Source: Botrytis cinerea B05.10 (Eukaryota; Ascomycota; Leotiomycetes; Helotiales; Sclerotiniaceae). From it: a stretch of DNA of 64,000 bases. Positions 10,560 to 21,835 of this stretch are shown one piece after another; positions within the stretch are counted from its first letter, which is position 1; every line of letters starts with the position of its first letter. The notes beneath the pieces were generated by a model. It was given only the letters and a program-made list of their open reading frames with translations, was not told where the DNA came from and did no database searches. The DNA lies in the NCBI RefSeq assembly GCF_000143535.2, contig NC_037325.1:496001-560000 (forward strand), written 5' to 3'. Made by a program: the position numbers and the translations under genes.

Positions 10560-12514
10560 ATGGATTCACAGTTCCCGGCTTCACGAGAAGAACTATATCA
10601 TGTTCAAATGAACGTGAAGCATGTACAAGCCGTACAAATCAACCATTCCGACCGCCTTATGAGACTGGAGAAGCGACAAGCGGATGATGCCGCTCTCAAA
10701 TCTGTTTGGGGTACAAATTCGCCATTTCCTGGCATTTTGAGCGGTACTCCTCAACAAGGTATGTATTAGACTTGATCCTCACTAGTCTAGTTAAAACACT
10801 AACACATTGGGTTATAGGTCCTGTTCACAACTCTCCTACAGATGTTTTCGATGAATTCGATGACGAAGAAGAGCAAAATCTACTTGGGAGTCTTCATCTA
10901 GACAACGATGAGGAGCCAGTGCGTAGAGGTACTTCGAGAGCGAACAGTGTACGCTTCGACGTGAGCGCTCTTCAGGGGTCACATTGGGCGCAGGCATCAA
11001 GGGCGTCCGGAGAATTTGGTCCCGCTCGCCCGACTAGTGGGTTTGGCAGTCACCCTATGACTGAGCGCTCTTCATCACACAAGTCAGATGGGAGGCATAG
11101 CTCTGCTGGTCACTCTGTCCACTCCACCCATTCTGTTCCCTCTGGACGCACAAGTAGCCTAGGCTTGGATACCAATTTTATGATCGGCGACCCGGACGAT
11201 GATTCACCCTTGGAAATACCAGATCCTCCTCCAGGTCTGTTTATCCTAGGTTCGGTACCTTCAATCATCAGATGCTGGCTTACGGTCAACTTTTCTCACA
11301 GTGCACTCTTATACGCCGATATTTGTACAGGTTCACAAAAATCTATCCTTGACTATTCGCTTGTAAAAGAGCTTGGCCTAACAAATCAAATGCAAAAGGA
11401 TCCAACAAAGGGGCGTTACGTTATCAGGCTACCTGTATATCTTCCAGAAGCAATTATAACGCAATCGTCCTCTAGAGTCAATAGTCCCGGCCCTCATTTA
11501 CCAACTCTCACAGCAGATTTCGAGGTAGTTGGCATGAATCAACGGCCCTTTGCCGATCTCAAAAGATCAATACGTGTATTTATTGGCAGTGATACTCTAC
11601 GTGCGCACAACGCAGATATACTCTTCTCGCAAAACCTCATGACACTCTTCGGCGATGATCGTGATAAACTATCTGTGCCATTCGTACGACCAGAAGATGA
11701 ACTTCTTTTCAAGAATTTGTGCATCGCAAATATCCCACCTGAAAGAATTGAACTCAAAGCAACAGCTCTTCCTTTTACGCCCAGTGAACAGCGACCCAGG
11801 ATTGAACCTACGAACACAGGTGATATAGTTGATGGATCACGTGTTAATCATGTCAAGCCTACAGATGTCCAATCTCAAAGTGTTACAAACCCACAAACCA
11901 GCTCTAACGCCACCTGTTCATCACCCGTCCACAGTGTTCCTTCCATGTTAGATCCTGAAAATTTCATGAAGAGCAATGGGAGTACTTCAGACTCGGAAAT
12001 TTTACACAAATCGGACCAAGGCGTGGCCGATGCAAACAAAGTCGAGTCCACGAACGCGGCCGATACACTCAAACGCGAAACTCCTATGGGGACTTGGGGT
12101 TCATGGCGGCAAGGCAGTACACCACTGAATGCTGACCACAATAGTGATTCTACAAGTGGTTATCAAAGAGCAGTCCGCGGAGGTCGAAGTATGAAGGTGC
12201 TAAAACCATCAAAATCTATTTCTTCCTCATCAAATCTAGCTGCGAGTCGTTCATCGTCTGGTGCAAGAACAGGTGCATCTTACGAACCGGCGCCTTCAAG
12301 ATCAATGGTTGATCTCAAACGCAAGGATCAACCCAACGGGACTGATAAGCCACAGCTTCGTTGGGAACCAAAGAGAGTAAGTTCAGAGGATCAGAAGAGT
12401 GCTAAAGTGATTACAACAATTCCACGATCCTCGAACCCAGTAGGCGGTGCTTCAGCTTTCGCGTGGATGAACTCCAGCAAGCCAAAGGTTTCTGTAGCCC
12501 CCACGGACTCCTGA
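10560..12514 (+). CDS. Uncharacterised protein with a retropepsin-like fold lacking the catalytic Asp
   Basis: Function unknown. Two exons (10560-10758 and 10818-12514) give 631 residues; the intron splits the Gly codon of PQQGPVH. Residues 1-66 begin with a likely helix (EELYHVQMNVKHVQ..RLMRLEK). An acidic, then Ser/His-rich disordered stretch follows to about 190. Residues about 210-360 look like a compact domain: PSIIRCWLTVNFS, then LLYADICTGSQKSILDYSLV and KELGL, then VFIGSDTLRAHNADILFS. This matches the layout of retropepsin-type aspartic proteases (strand, D-T-G-S/A, loop, helix; later hhLGxDhLxxxxAxI). Here the expected DTGS is CTGS, so the catalytic aspartate is replaced by cysteine and protease activity is unlikely. 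The C-terminal 270 residues are Ser/Thr-rich and appear disordered. The domain call is inference from motif layout; identity of any partner is unknown. The gene is convergent with the next one, 130 bp between stops. Confidence 0.85.
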
Positions 12515-12644
12515 TCTGTAATTAAACAGGCACGTATTGCGAGCAAATGATGCAAAATAACGTTCATGTACTCGACTGCTTAGTGTTCAGATAATTAAAA
12601 TTAAAATTTTGATACTATGTTTGCAATCTCTTGATATACCCTTT

Positions 12645-13718
12645 TCACATCTTACTAAGAAGAGTACTCATGACATCCTTTGTACTCGCTGAAGATTCCT
12701 TCACGAGAGTAGCAATTGCTTTGAACCTACAGAAAGAGGCATTAATAAAATCGAATGATCACATCACAGTCCGAAGAATAGGTTATATTACTTACTCGGG
12801 AATGCTGAAAGTGTTAGCTTGACTAACTGTATGATATGATAAGAAATAGAAAAGGGGACATACCTAGCATCACCCATAATCTCATATATGATCGACTCCG
12901 AGGTTGTCACAATAGCACCAGCAGCCCTCAGCCGATCAAGAGCTATAGGTATCTCTTGCGGGTTACAGCTACTCACTCCGTCGGCTAATACATATACCTA
13001 TGCACACTGTTAGCCCCCTTCTGTTGTGTTCACCAAGTACACTCACTTTGTGCCCGTGGGCTAGCAAATCCAATGTCGTTTGTGTAACGCAGATGTGCGA
13101 TTCAATGCCCACAATAATCACTTCAGCTGGAGTGGCAGAATGGAAATGTCGAGAAATGGATGGAATCCACTAGGTTGGGATCACGAGTTAGTCGCCAACG
13201 TCAACTCGTCACATCATGCAAGGACAATGTCGACGCAAAAGCTCTCATTTCATGGTCCATATATGATGATTGTAAGATTCACATACCATGCTAAAAGCCG
13301 TTTTGTCTGCATGCTCAACAGCATTGGGGATGTTAAGCTCAGCGCACGTTTCGCCTAGTCGTGCGCGATTCTGTGTGGTGGCATAGATGGGAATATGAAG
13401 CACATCACTTGCTTTGATCATCTTTTGAGTTGTCGCGATGCTGAGGTGGAAATAAGTGATAGGATCTATAGATTAGGGAAGTTGGATAAACGCACACTTT
13501 CTCATATTCCCATATCGCCTTGCGAAACTTTTCTTGGATGTCGCAGATACTTTTTGGAAAGGAGGGGTTAGTGGAGGGATTCAAATGGAACGGGTATCAG
13601 GAGTGATCGGGGAATAGAGAACGAACAAGAGGGCAGGCCTGACTGAGTTGCGTGAGTATTGAGTAGCTGGAAGTGAGGGACGGAACTTACTCAAACGTTT
13701 TCCTACATGTTCTATCAT
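12645..13718 (-). CDS. Isochorismatase-fold cysteine hydrolase
   Basis: This is a member of the isochorismatase-like superfamily (cytosolic cysteine hydrolases; exact substrate unknown). My eight-exon model is 13691-13718, 13627-13666, 13496-13549, 13287-13440, 13047-13169, 12864-12997, 12796-12804 and 12645-12726, giving 207 residues. The catalytic triad is complete: Asp26 in [11 protein letters not shown], Lys87 in [11 protein letters not shown] and Cys119 in [16 protein letters not shown]. Further family motifs are [29 protein letters not shown] and YEIMGDA. Exon 7 is only 9 nt and bridges GDAS to [11 protein letters not shown]; leaving it out breaks the frame. The first two exons (MIEHVGKRL and [14 protein letters not shown]) are less certain because the donor of intron 2 (GTTCGT) is weak; the start could differ. 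It lies head-to-tail upstream of THI6, 257 bp apart, with no evidence that the two are functionally linked. Confidence 0.88.
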
Positions 13719-13975
13719 TTTTGCAATGTGAAGTATGATACTTTCATTTGTTTACTTATTGGAGGTGCTGTGGCATTTCCTGGGGTAGGTGGAGTATGTA
13801 AGCCGAGGATGTGGAGCCAAGGGAACGGAGCGCGTCTGCATGCCGATTGGCACTTCGTCCCGGATGAGGGGGCTTTTAGTGTGGCTCTGGGAAATTCAAG
13901 TGCACAGGGCATTAGATCTACGAGAACATCATGTGTGCAGGTACAACAGTCTTACATTATTTTTTATAGAATATA

Positions 13976-15802
13976 TTACCATGCAATGGTTTCAACTCTC
14001 GCCTTTTCAAGCCATCGCAAATCGCCCTGAGAGTTTGCCTTTTGTATAACATATAGTTCGTCGATCAGTGCTGGAACGAATGTACCCGGACCTCTCACAT
14101 CATCTCGCAGTGCTGCCATCTCAGCTGCGATCTCGTAGTGAAGCAATGCGGATAACACAGCGAGAAGCTTGTCTCCACGACTGACTGCCAACATTGCTGA
14201 GATGATGGTACCCAGAACGCAACCACTTCCCGTGATTCTACCCAAAATTTCATGCCCATTGGATATTGCAAGGGTACGTACTCCGTCACTCAAAATATCA
14301 ACCGCCCCGGTCATTAGTACTACATTGCGCTCCCTTAAGGCTAAATCACGCACGATTGTAGCTTTCTCCACGAGGCTCAATGTACTTGAGCCACTGTCGA
14401 CGCCTCGTTGCTGAATAAGTGAGCCGGATACAGTCTTAATTTCTCCCTCGTTTCCTTTAATGACGTCGAAGTATCCATTTGCTAGAAGTGATTTAACTGC
14501 TGACCGTCTCACAGCAGTAGCTCCACACCCCACTGGATCGAGCACAATTGGCCCCCCTTCGTTATTGTATGCTCTTAGAGCCTTTGAGTAATTTTGTATA
14601 CCTTCGGGAGTGACCGTTCCCATGTTGATAACCAAGCCTCCTCCAAGTTTCGCAAGATCTGCCGCCTCCTCTCCATAATTTGCCATGATAGGACTGGCAC
14701 CAATTGCCAGAGCGACATTAGCAGCAAAGTTTTGAACCACGAGATTTGTCATGTTATGGGATAGAGGAGTCTTCTTAGCAACATCTCCTACAATACTTGG
14801 AACCTGTAATAAAAGTTCGCGAGGGTCTTCTATTTTCTGGTCATGCGGTAAATTTGCTAAAGCAAACGGGGCCGGGGTCCGTACAAGTTCTGCAAGCTCG
14901 CTGGCAGCCTTTTCGGCATCTTGTGCTGATATGATGGCACTGACGATAGCCACCCCGTCGAGCTGCTTACCCTCTGATGCCGACTGATACAGGACACGCT
15001 GAAGATTCGAGGAATTGATGCCACCTATTGCTACGGTCCGCACTTGGCTTCCTGACTGTTGCAAAGAATGCAGAACTTCTTTCGTGCCAGCGGTTCCAAT
15101 GATCTCCTTGGTGTTGGTTTTTCTGTTTCAACATTCATCAGAATCCTTTTCATTATTTTAAGCAAACAGGTCAGGTACGAAGATTAGACTGAGATTCTCT
15201 TCCCACAAAACAAAGCTACGTATTGTATATTTGTGCTGGAATAAAGGTACCACTTTGTCTTATTATGGCTCTCGAATCTGAAACTTAACTTCATATTGCC
15301 GTACTGTACTTACGTTGGTGTGGCAAACATTGTGCCAATTCCTAGATAATCCGCACCATCTTTAGATGCTGTCAAAGCTTCTTGGACATTGGCCACTGTT
15401 ACACCGATAATTGCGTCCTTGCCCAACAGTGCTCTTGCCGTCTTCAGATCTGGATCAAAGTTAGAGACATGAGGGAAAGATGGCATTATCACTTTATTCG
15501 TGACAGAGGATCTAACCCATATCATCCTGGCCAATATGGACGCCCTCACACGCAACTGCAAGAGCAACGTCTATTCGATCATTGATCAGAAGTGGGACAT
15601 TGTACTTTCGTGTGACAGCATGTAACTTCCTCGCAGTATCGACGAGGGCAGCTGTATCGCTGTGCTTGTCTCGATATTGCACAATAGTGACACCACCACG
15701 GACTGCAGCATCTACCACATCAACAAGGTTTCTGTCACCAAGGATAGCAGGCGTAGAGTCTGTCACCAGGTAAAGAGAGTAATCAACATTTTGGGGGGCC
15801 AT
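13976..15802 (-). CDS. THI6: Bifunctional thiamine-phosphate synthase / hydroxyethylthiazole kinase
   Basis: The enzyme phosphorylates hydroxyethylthiazole and couples it with HMP-pyrophosphate to make thiamine phosphate, the convergence point of thiamine synthesis. Three exons (15517-15802, 15314-15449, 13976-15122) give 522 residues. The N-terminal ThiE-type domain (about 1-235) shows VTIVQYRDKH, LLINDRIDVALA, GVHIGQDDMD, the phosphate-binding LGIGTMFATPTK and VAIGGINSSN. The C-terminal ThiM-type domain shows PLSHNMTNLVVQNFAANV, GASPIMA, VLDPVGCGAT, VIKGNEGEI and the ITGSGCVLG loop with the family cysteine. The start is ATG 15802 (MAPQNVDYSLYLVTD); no ATG lies in frame just upstream. Both halves keep their key motifs, so the protein should be active. 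The gene is divergent from TIF5. I could not recognise a TPP riboswitch in its leader or introns. Confidence 0.95.
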
Positions 15803-15918
15803 TTTGGGAGAATAGAGACAGGAACGGATAAACACAAAGTGGGGAGTACGGATATCAATACGCAAGAAGGAGGGAGAATATCGGATGGCTGGAAATGGAG
15901 ATGAATGCTAGGTATGTG

Positions 15919-15943
15919 AAGCATATCAGTGAATCATATGCTT
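15919..15943. promoter_or_regulatory. Inverted repeat upstream of THI6
   Basis: Perfect 8-bp arms AAGCATAT and ATATGCTT surround a 9-nt spacer, about 120 bp before the THI6 start. It could be a dimeric-factor site or a leader hairpin. The role is inferred from position only. Confidence 0.4.
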
Positions 15944-15951
15944 AGACGCGG

Positions 15952-15957
15952 CACGTG
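15952..15957. promoter_or_regulatory. CACGTG (E-box) motif upstream of THI6
   Basis: A perfect CACGTG palindrome inside GGCACGTGTAG lies about 150 bp from the THI6 start. The hexamer is a typical bHLH factor site, but one hexamer may occur by chance. Confidence 0.3.
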
Positions 15958-16692
15958 TAGTTCTTCCTCGATACGATTTCTTTTACCCACGAAGCGTCTG
16001 GGTAACCTCAGGTACGAACAACGGGAGTTGACTGTGACATTATCATTTCGTAAAAGGCTGCATACATCTTGTAGATATAAATGTTGATAAAACAAGCATA
16101 AACATAAATCAATGTCCATTATATTTACTCAATGTGGTAAATTTAACAAATAATTCACCAGACTGCTTTGCTGCAGCTGTATTCCTCCTTCCTCGCTCCA
16201 TTTTTTTTTCTCTTGTTGACAAGGGCTTACCACCATTTCCACCATCAATATCCGAAACCTTTTAGCTGGAAATTCTTTCAAACTTTCTTTTTCCCCCTCC
16301 ACAACCTTCCTCTTTCTTTGCCTTCTGCCAAACAAACACAACACAACAAACAACAACTCCATCAACAATACAATAACATTTGTATTGGAGATTCTTTCAG
16401 TAGAAGAAATTCCATTTAAAAAGGTCCACTCTTCTCCAGTCCCATCTATCCCAAATCGTCGGAATCAAACAAATCCTACAGCTCACAAATCAAATTTGTC
16501 CGAGAACACGTCAAGCAAGCACTTTTGCTTTTCGCTCTTGTACTTGTCGGATATCCAACCTTCAGACGTCAAATCTCTCCAGCTTGCATATTCCACTATC
16601 GGAAAGAAACTCCATCTTTGCCAACAAGGATTTTCTTCCCTTGAACTCTTCACCCAAAGCTATCAGCACGTACAGTGATACATTTGCGTTAT

Positions 16693-16803
16693 ATGTATCT
16701 CACACCCAACGCCAACGACCTCAGACATCAGCCGCCCCTCGAGCTGCAACCATTTCGCATACCGCGGAAACCTTGTAGTTCTTACTTCAGTAGCAACGGC
16801 TAA
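16693..16803 (+). promoter_or_regulatory. Candidate upstream ORF 1 in the TIF5 leader (36 codons)
   Basis: This is the first ATG of the presumed TIF5 leader. It opens a 36-codon frame that ends in TAA about 190 bases before the main start. The base at -3 is T, a weak context. It counts only if it lies in the mature leader and is not spliced out. A four-codon ORF (MFP then stop) follows at 16823-16834. Confidence 0.4.
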
Positions 16804-16897
16804 GTATTATCCTACGATTCGAATGTTCCCGTAACCACCAACCAAATTTTACCAACCTCAACCGACTTTGCCATTTCAACGAGTTCAACTCTTCTGC

Positions 16898-16948
16898 ATG
16901 TTATATTTCAGATCATCGCATTATCTAAACAACACCTGCACGCCTTAA
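16898..16948 (+). promoter_or_regulatory. Candidate upstream ORF 3 in the TIF5 leader (16 codons)
   Basis: A 16-codon frame with weak start context (T at -3) ends 47 bases before the TIF5 ATG, whose own context has A at -3 and G at +4. A possible leader intron with acceptor near 16,920 would remove its start. Confidence 0.35.
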
Positions 16949-16995
16949 CCTTGACGAAAATACACAATTCGACTCAACATTACCCATTAGCAATC

Positions 16996-18333
16996 ATGGC
17001 TACCGTCAATATCCGCCGCGATGTCAAGGACAACTTTTACAGATACAAGATGGAGAAGATCCAATCCAAAATTGAAGGAAAAGGCAACGGTATCAAAACC
17101 GTCATCGTCAATCTCACCAGCATCGCCAATTCATTGGCCCGCCCAGGGGCATATGTCATCAAGTATTTCGGCTTCGAACTCGGGGCTCAAACCAACACCA
17201 ACCCTGCCGATGATCGTTGGATTATCAATGGTGCTCACGAAGCAAGCAAATTGCAGGATTATTTGGATGGCTTCATCAATAAGTTTGTGCTCTGCAAAGA
17301 GTGCAAGAATCCTGAAACTGAAGTGATCTTCAAAGATGGGAACATCGTCTTGGATTGTAAGGCATGCGGCAAACGTTCGATGGTTGACCCTAGACTTAAG
17401 TTGAGCGGCTTTATCTTGAAGACTCAACCAAAGAAGGGCAAGAAAGACAAAGCAGAAAAGAAGGCAGCTCGTAAAGCTAAAGCAGACAAGGGCGAAGCCA
17501 AGGACAACGAAAATGCTAGTGGTAGCGAGAACGCATCCGAAAATGGATCAAATGACAACAATGGCAACGGCGACGTCGCACTCGATGCTCCAAGTGATGA
17601 TGAGCTCGTTCGCCAAGCAGAAGAGCTTCAACAGTCTACTGAAGTTAAAGACGATGACTGGGCAGTAGACATGTCCCCAGAAGCTGTTAAGGCCCGTCAG
17701 CAACAGCTCCCTGATGATCTCAAGCAAAAGCTCGTCTTGGGTGGCGGTGGTGGGGACGAGGACGATGATGAAGAAGGTGGCGGAAACTCTACCTATGATC
17801 AGCTTGCAAACTGGATTGAAGAACAGACTGCGGAGAAAGGTGATGTCAGTAAGGTAGACGATCTTCAAATCTATCTTAAGGCGAAAGAGCTAGGAATCGA
17901 GGCGAAGCACCGCACTCTCGTTATTCTTGCTCTTACACTCTTCGATGACAACATTGTGAAGCAAATTCCAAAGCGAGCAGGCATGCTTAAGAACGTAAGC
18001 TTGCGTAAATTTATCTTGGTTATTACATGAATACTAATCTTGTTGCAGATGGTCACTTCTGAGAAACATGAAAAGTCTCTCCTCGGTGGAATTGAAAGAT
18101 TTATTGGCCTCCGCGGTCAAAAGAACTCTGAATTCTACGACAAAACATCCAATATCCTCATGGTTCTCTATGATCAGGAACTCCTCAGCGAAGAAGTCAT
18201 CACTAAGTGGGGTACTAAAGCCAGCAAGAAATATACCAATGATCTTGCCGTAAGCAAGAAAGTTCGCAAGTCAGCAGAGGGGTTCTTGAAATGGTTGGCA
18301 GAGGCTGAGAGCGATGATGAGGACTCCGAGTAA
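16996..18333 (+). CDS. TIF5: Translation initiation factor eIF5
   Basis: eIF5 is the GTPase-activating protein for eIF2 and helps select the start codon in the 43S complex. Two exons (16996-17994 and 18049-18333) give 427 residues. The N-terminal GAP domain starts MATVNIRRDVKDNFYRYKM; Arg16 matches the catalytic arginine finger (Arg15 in yeast). IEGKGNGIKTVIVN and the four-cysteine zinc ribbon (CKEC and CKAC) follow. A Lys-rich, then acidic linker (about 155-265, including a GGGGG run) leads to the C-terminal W2 HEAT domain, which binds eIF2-beta and eIF3. The W2 domain ends in the acidic/aromatic box FLKWLAEAESDDEDSE. The intron has a perfect TACTAAT branch point. The frame is open 15 codons upstream, but without an ATG; the chosen ATG has good context. 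It is convergent with TTI1. Confidence 0.97.
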
Positions 18334-18648
18334 CAGGGTAAAAGTACCTTGATCAAGTCCTTCAAGAGTGTCTTCTTTCATTTCTAAAGTCTTGTCTTAC
18401 ATAGTGTCATTGTTAGGCCTTTATGCTATCTCGAGTATCACGGGCTTAAATACATTCCATAAATCATTTGTCTTGGTTGGTTGCTGCTGTCTTGAGGATT
18501 GTCTAGCATCTCTCAAAAGTCCCACACGTTGCTAATAAACAAATATATTCCACTCTTTTAGCAATTGTCCATGAGATCTATCTGTGAGAAAATACAAAAC
18601 ATTGTAGTCGCGATTATAAACAACTTTTATGACATTCATTACATTACA
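18334..18648. other. Shared 3' spacer of TIF5 and TTI1
   Basis: A 315-bp convergent spacer with T-rich and AATAAA-like A/T stretches, suitable for 3' ends of both transcripts. The ACATTACATT repeat near 18,640 lies just past the TTI1 stop. No gene is seen. Confidence 0.5.
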
Positions 18649-21600
18649 TTAAACTATGATGAAAGGTCTAGAGGATTGAAACATATAGCCGTCGAGCGAA
18701 GGTATTTGAATTTCACGACGCGAACCAGACTGCAATACTAACCAAACAGCATCAGAGTTCACGGCTGACAACACATCGCGAACGTCCCTTCTATCCGGTA
18801 TGATTCTTGCCAGAAGATCTAAAACATCGTCAAATGCGTCATCATTCACCCCCGTGCATTCCACTATAGCCATCAAAAGCTTCACTAGACTCTCCCACAT
18901 TTGTGCAGCCTGCGAGTATGTTCCACGACCACCGAATCCAGTCTTCTCTGCCAGCACATTAGCCCTGATCTGCCTGGCCAACATAATCAAGCGGGGCCAC
19001 TGCACAGCGATTCTCGTGTTAAGAAAATTCCCAGCACTTCTGCAAATAGCTGCAATAGAGTCTGCAGCTGCGATGGCAACATGTGATTCTTTATCGTATA
19101 ACCGATCTATAACTACAGGCCATATATCATTAACAAGAGGTAAGAAGCTTTCCTCGTCGCTTTGTAGAGCAACAGAGGATGTGCGTATCAATCCGAGCAA
19201 CCGCGTACGTAATGTGGGGGATGGGTTTGTAAGATAGTGCTGACAGAGTCGGATAATGCTCTGAACCATGGTGTAGGTTTTCGTAACAGGAATCTTTTGT
19301 ATCTCCACTGTTTCGATGTTGTTATCATCGTTGCTTTCACCAACCTGGCCCATGTCGTCCAATGATGCAGAAGCGCTTTTCCACGGCTCTCGTGGGAAAT
19401 CACCAGGTCCGATATTCTCTTGCGTTTTGAGTCGTTCCTGCTGCTTCTCGATTGCTTGAACAATACTGTCAACTGTGATGGTACGGGTTCGACATTGAAT
19501 GGCATCAACATGTGGTACGCCAGGTAGTCGCAATTGACGAGATTGTGAGCCCGTCTCCACAATCTCTCCGAGCACGGCAAATAGACCTTCTACCAATCCC
19601 TGGTAGCCATGAAAATTGTCCAAAGCGGCAAATATAGAAGATACCACATCGTCGAGGTATAAAAGCAGAGATGGTCCCGTCAATCGAATCATCATTATTA
19701 GCACTTGTGGAGCTTGGGGTGATATGTCAAATGTGTTCAATCTCAACGAAATTGCGTTCACCATATAATCAACGTTCTCCACGATAAGTTCTCGGGTGCT
19801 CGGATATCCGCAAGCTTGTGCAAGTATGTTGAGACAGACAGTTGCACGCCCTCTTAAATCACCACTGGTCGAACCTAGAAGCTGCGACACGGGGTACAGG
19901 ATATCCACGAGCTCTGCTCGAAAGTCTTCCTTCAAATGCTTAGCCGAATTAGACACGATCTCCAGCGCGATTCCTTTCACTCGCCAATCCAGGTTGTGGT
20001 CTTCGCTAGACAACACTGATATCGAGTAAGAATACAGATCATGATTCGTGGCTTGATAGTCGTCAGAAGCAAGGAGTGTCGATTCGAAAAATTCATTCAT
20101 TTCCTCGTTTTGAGAAGCAGCCAATTGTATCAATTGGGATGAGATCCAGTAGGCAGCCAGTAGACTTGGACCAGAGGCTTGCCGGACATACTCGAGCATT
20201 TCGCTGGCCATGGTCATGTTTGATTGCGATTCATTCAATGACCTCAGAAATGTTACCACAGCGAGTCTTGTAGACTTTTGACTTTCTTCCGGCATCAATA
20301 TGGGAGGGAAATCCCTTGAAAGCATCTGTTCACTTGACAACATCATCAGAGCCTGACTATTAGGGTCTAATGAAACCTCTTGCATTGCCCGAGGGTGAGA
20401 AGAGGTCTCTATTACACTGGACAGGCTGTCTCGTAGCGATCTCGAGAGTGCTTCATCAAGTATGGAAGAGCCCAGATTCAATGTACTCAATAGTTTGTAT
20501 GACGCTGAAAGCTGGTGCAGTGCGGATACCTTGGCAGTCTCATCGTTCATTTGCATCACTCGTGGTAAACTGATTACCCAGTTATAACACGTTTTCTTGA
20601 TTGACTCGCCAATGCTTAAATGTATAGTGGCCAAGTCTGCAATAGAAGTCGTGCTAGCATCAAGAGGGTCTTCTGCACCGACTAACGACAAACAGGTCTC
20701 CACCAGAATAGAAGTCGAATCAGCCAATGTATCATGGCATTCGTCCAGTAAAATGATGCAAAGTCGATTGAGTGAGACACGGACATTGTTAGATTTGTGT
20801 GTACGCAACTTCACGACATTTGCTAGAGAAAGCTTTATCTGAGAAGTGGTAGCAGTAAGCCAGGATTTCGTGAGCATGTCATTCTCGCGCTTGCTTCCCA
20901 CTTCCATCTCTGTGTTTCTACTTGTCCTGATAGTACGAGTCTTGACATCGCTCAATACTGTTGTTAAAACCAGTAGTAAACTCTCTAATGCCATGACAAT
21001 AGTTTTCTGTGATCTTCGAGATGCTGTAGTGGGGGTGAGGCACTTCGTGAGGGCTGAGACTGTGCCTGGGAGGAAACTAGCATGAGCCTGTACATCTTTG
21101 ATGCAGGTCCATGCAGCTTTCAATGCATTTAAGCCTTCTGACTGTATCTCTGCCGATGGGCCTTCTGTGATTGCATCGAGTATCGATGTAATGCAGTGTC
21201 CAACTGCCGGTATAGTACTCTCGTCAGTGATTGTAAAGGATGCTTCTGGGACACGAGCCAAGTCTTCAAATAAAGCTGCAAGGGCAGCCAGAGCTTCAAG
21301 AACGAGTTCTTCTGGGGCTTTTATTGGAGCTTGCCCCGGTACTCCTCCGATCATCAATGTCAGCAGGATCAAAAGTTGTTTGGCAAGATCTATCGCAATA
21401 TGGTTTCGCCATCCTTGCTCCAGTAGTAGCCTTAAGCATTTCAGAGTAAGCTCCGACAGTTTGTCCGTGTACTTTTGTTTTGAACGCAGGATCTGTGATA
21501 ATGGGAAGAAGACATCTAGTAACACACTGATGGTCAGTTATTGCGTAGCCCTTTGACCAAAATGCCAGAAATTCCGAAAAGTAAAAAAAACATACAATCT

Positions 21601-21835
21601 GCCAGCTTCTCGTCGAAAGCTTCATTGTCACACGTTCGCCGCAATGCGCCGAGAAGGTTTTCCGTCGATGATATTAGAGAGTTGCTGTCGCCGGCATTCT
21701 TCAATGCCAATTGACTCAGGTTAACGCAATATGGTTTGAGCTGTTCCACGGTATCAATATTGTGACAAGAGAAGCAGCGACGATTGTTACCTCCTGAAAT
21801 ATTTCATTTCTTGTCTTGAGAACTCTTGAATCCAT
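18649..21835 (-). CDS. TTI1: TTI1, TEL2-interacting protein of the TTT complex
   Basis: Tti1 with Tel2 and Tti2 forms the TTT co-chaperone, which works with Hsp90 to stabilise PIKK kinases (Tor, ATM/Tel1, ATR/Mec1). Three exons (21791-21835, 21596-21740, 18649-21515) give 1018 residues, about the size expected for a fungal Tti1. The N-terminus MDSRVLKTRNEIFQE joins directly to LKPYCVNLSQLALKN, a family pattern. The intron after KLAD restores YVFFPLSQILRSKQ. The rest is a solenoid of leucine-rich alpha-helical HEAT-like repeats without catalytic motifs. Conserved blocks in the C-terminal third include LLGLIRTSSVALQSDEE and FLPLVNDIWPVVIDRLYD, followed by ESHVAIAAADSIAAICRSAG. The 45-nt first exon is chosen by homology and its donor is GTAACA, so the exact start is slightly less certain than the rest. 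Confidence 0.92.

Larger units (their letters stand above)
15803..16995. promoter_or_regulatory. Divergent promoter region and leaders of THI6 and TIF5
   Basis: These 1.2 kb separate the two start codons. Near THI6 there is an inverted repeat and a CACGTG box. Toward TIF5, bases about 16,165-16,330 are strongly C/T-rich on the plus strand and pass into CAACA-type sequence, the usual look of a strong fungal promoter and start region. The remaining roughly 650 bases before the TIF5 ATG are probably leader, with only three upstream ATGs. A leader intron (for example ending at the TTTCAG near 16,920) is possible but not proven. Confidence 0.6.

Noticed and set aside
15980..16040. Possible TPP riboswitch in the THI6 leader (CTGAGGTTACCC on the minus strand)
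   Set aside because: The CTGAGA motif is imperfect, and the second conserved half (GAACCTGATC-type) and stem pairing are missing.
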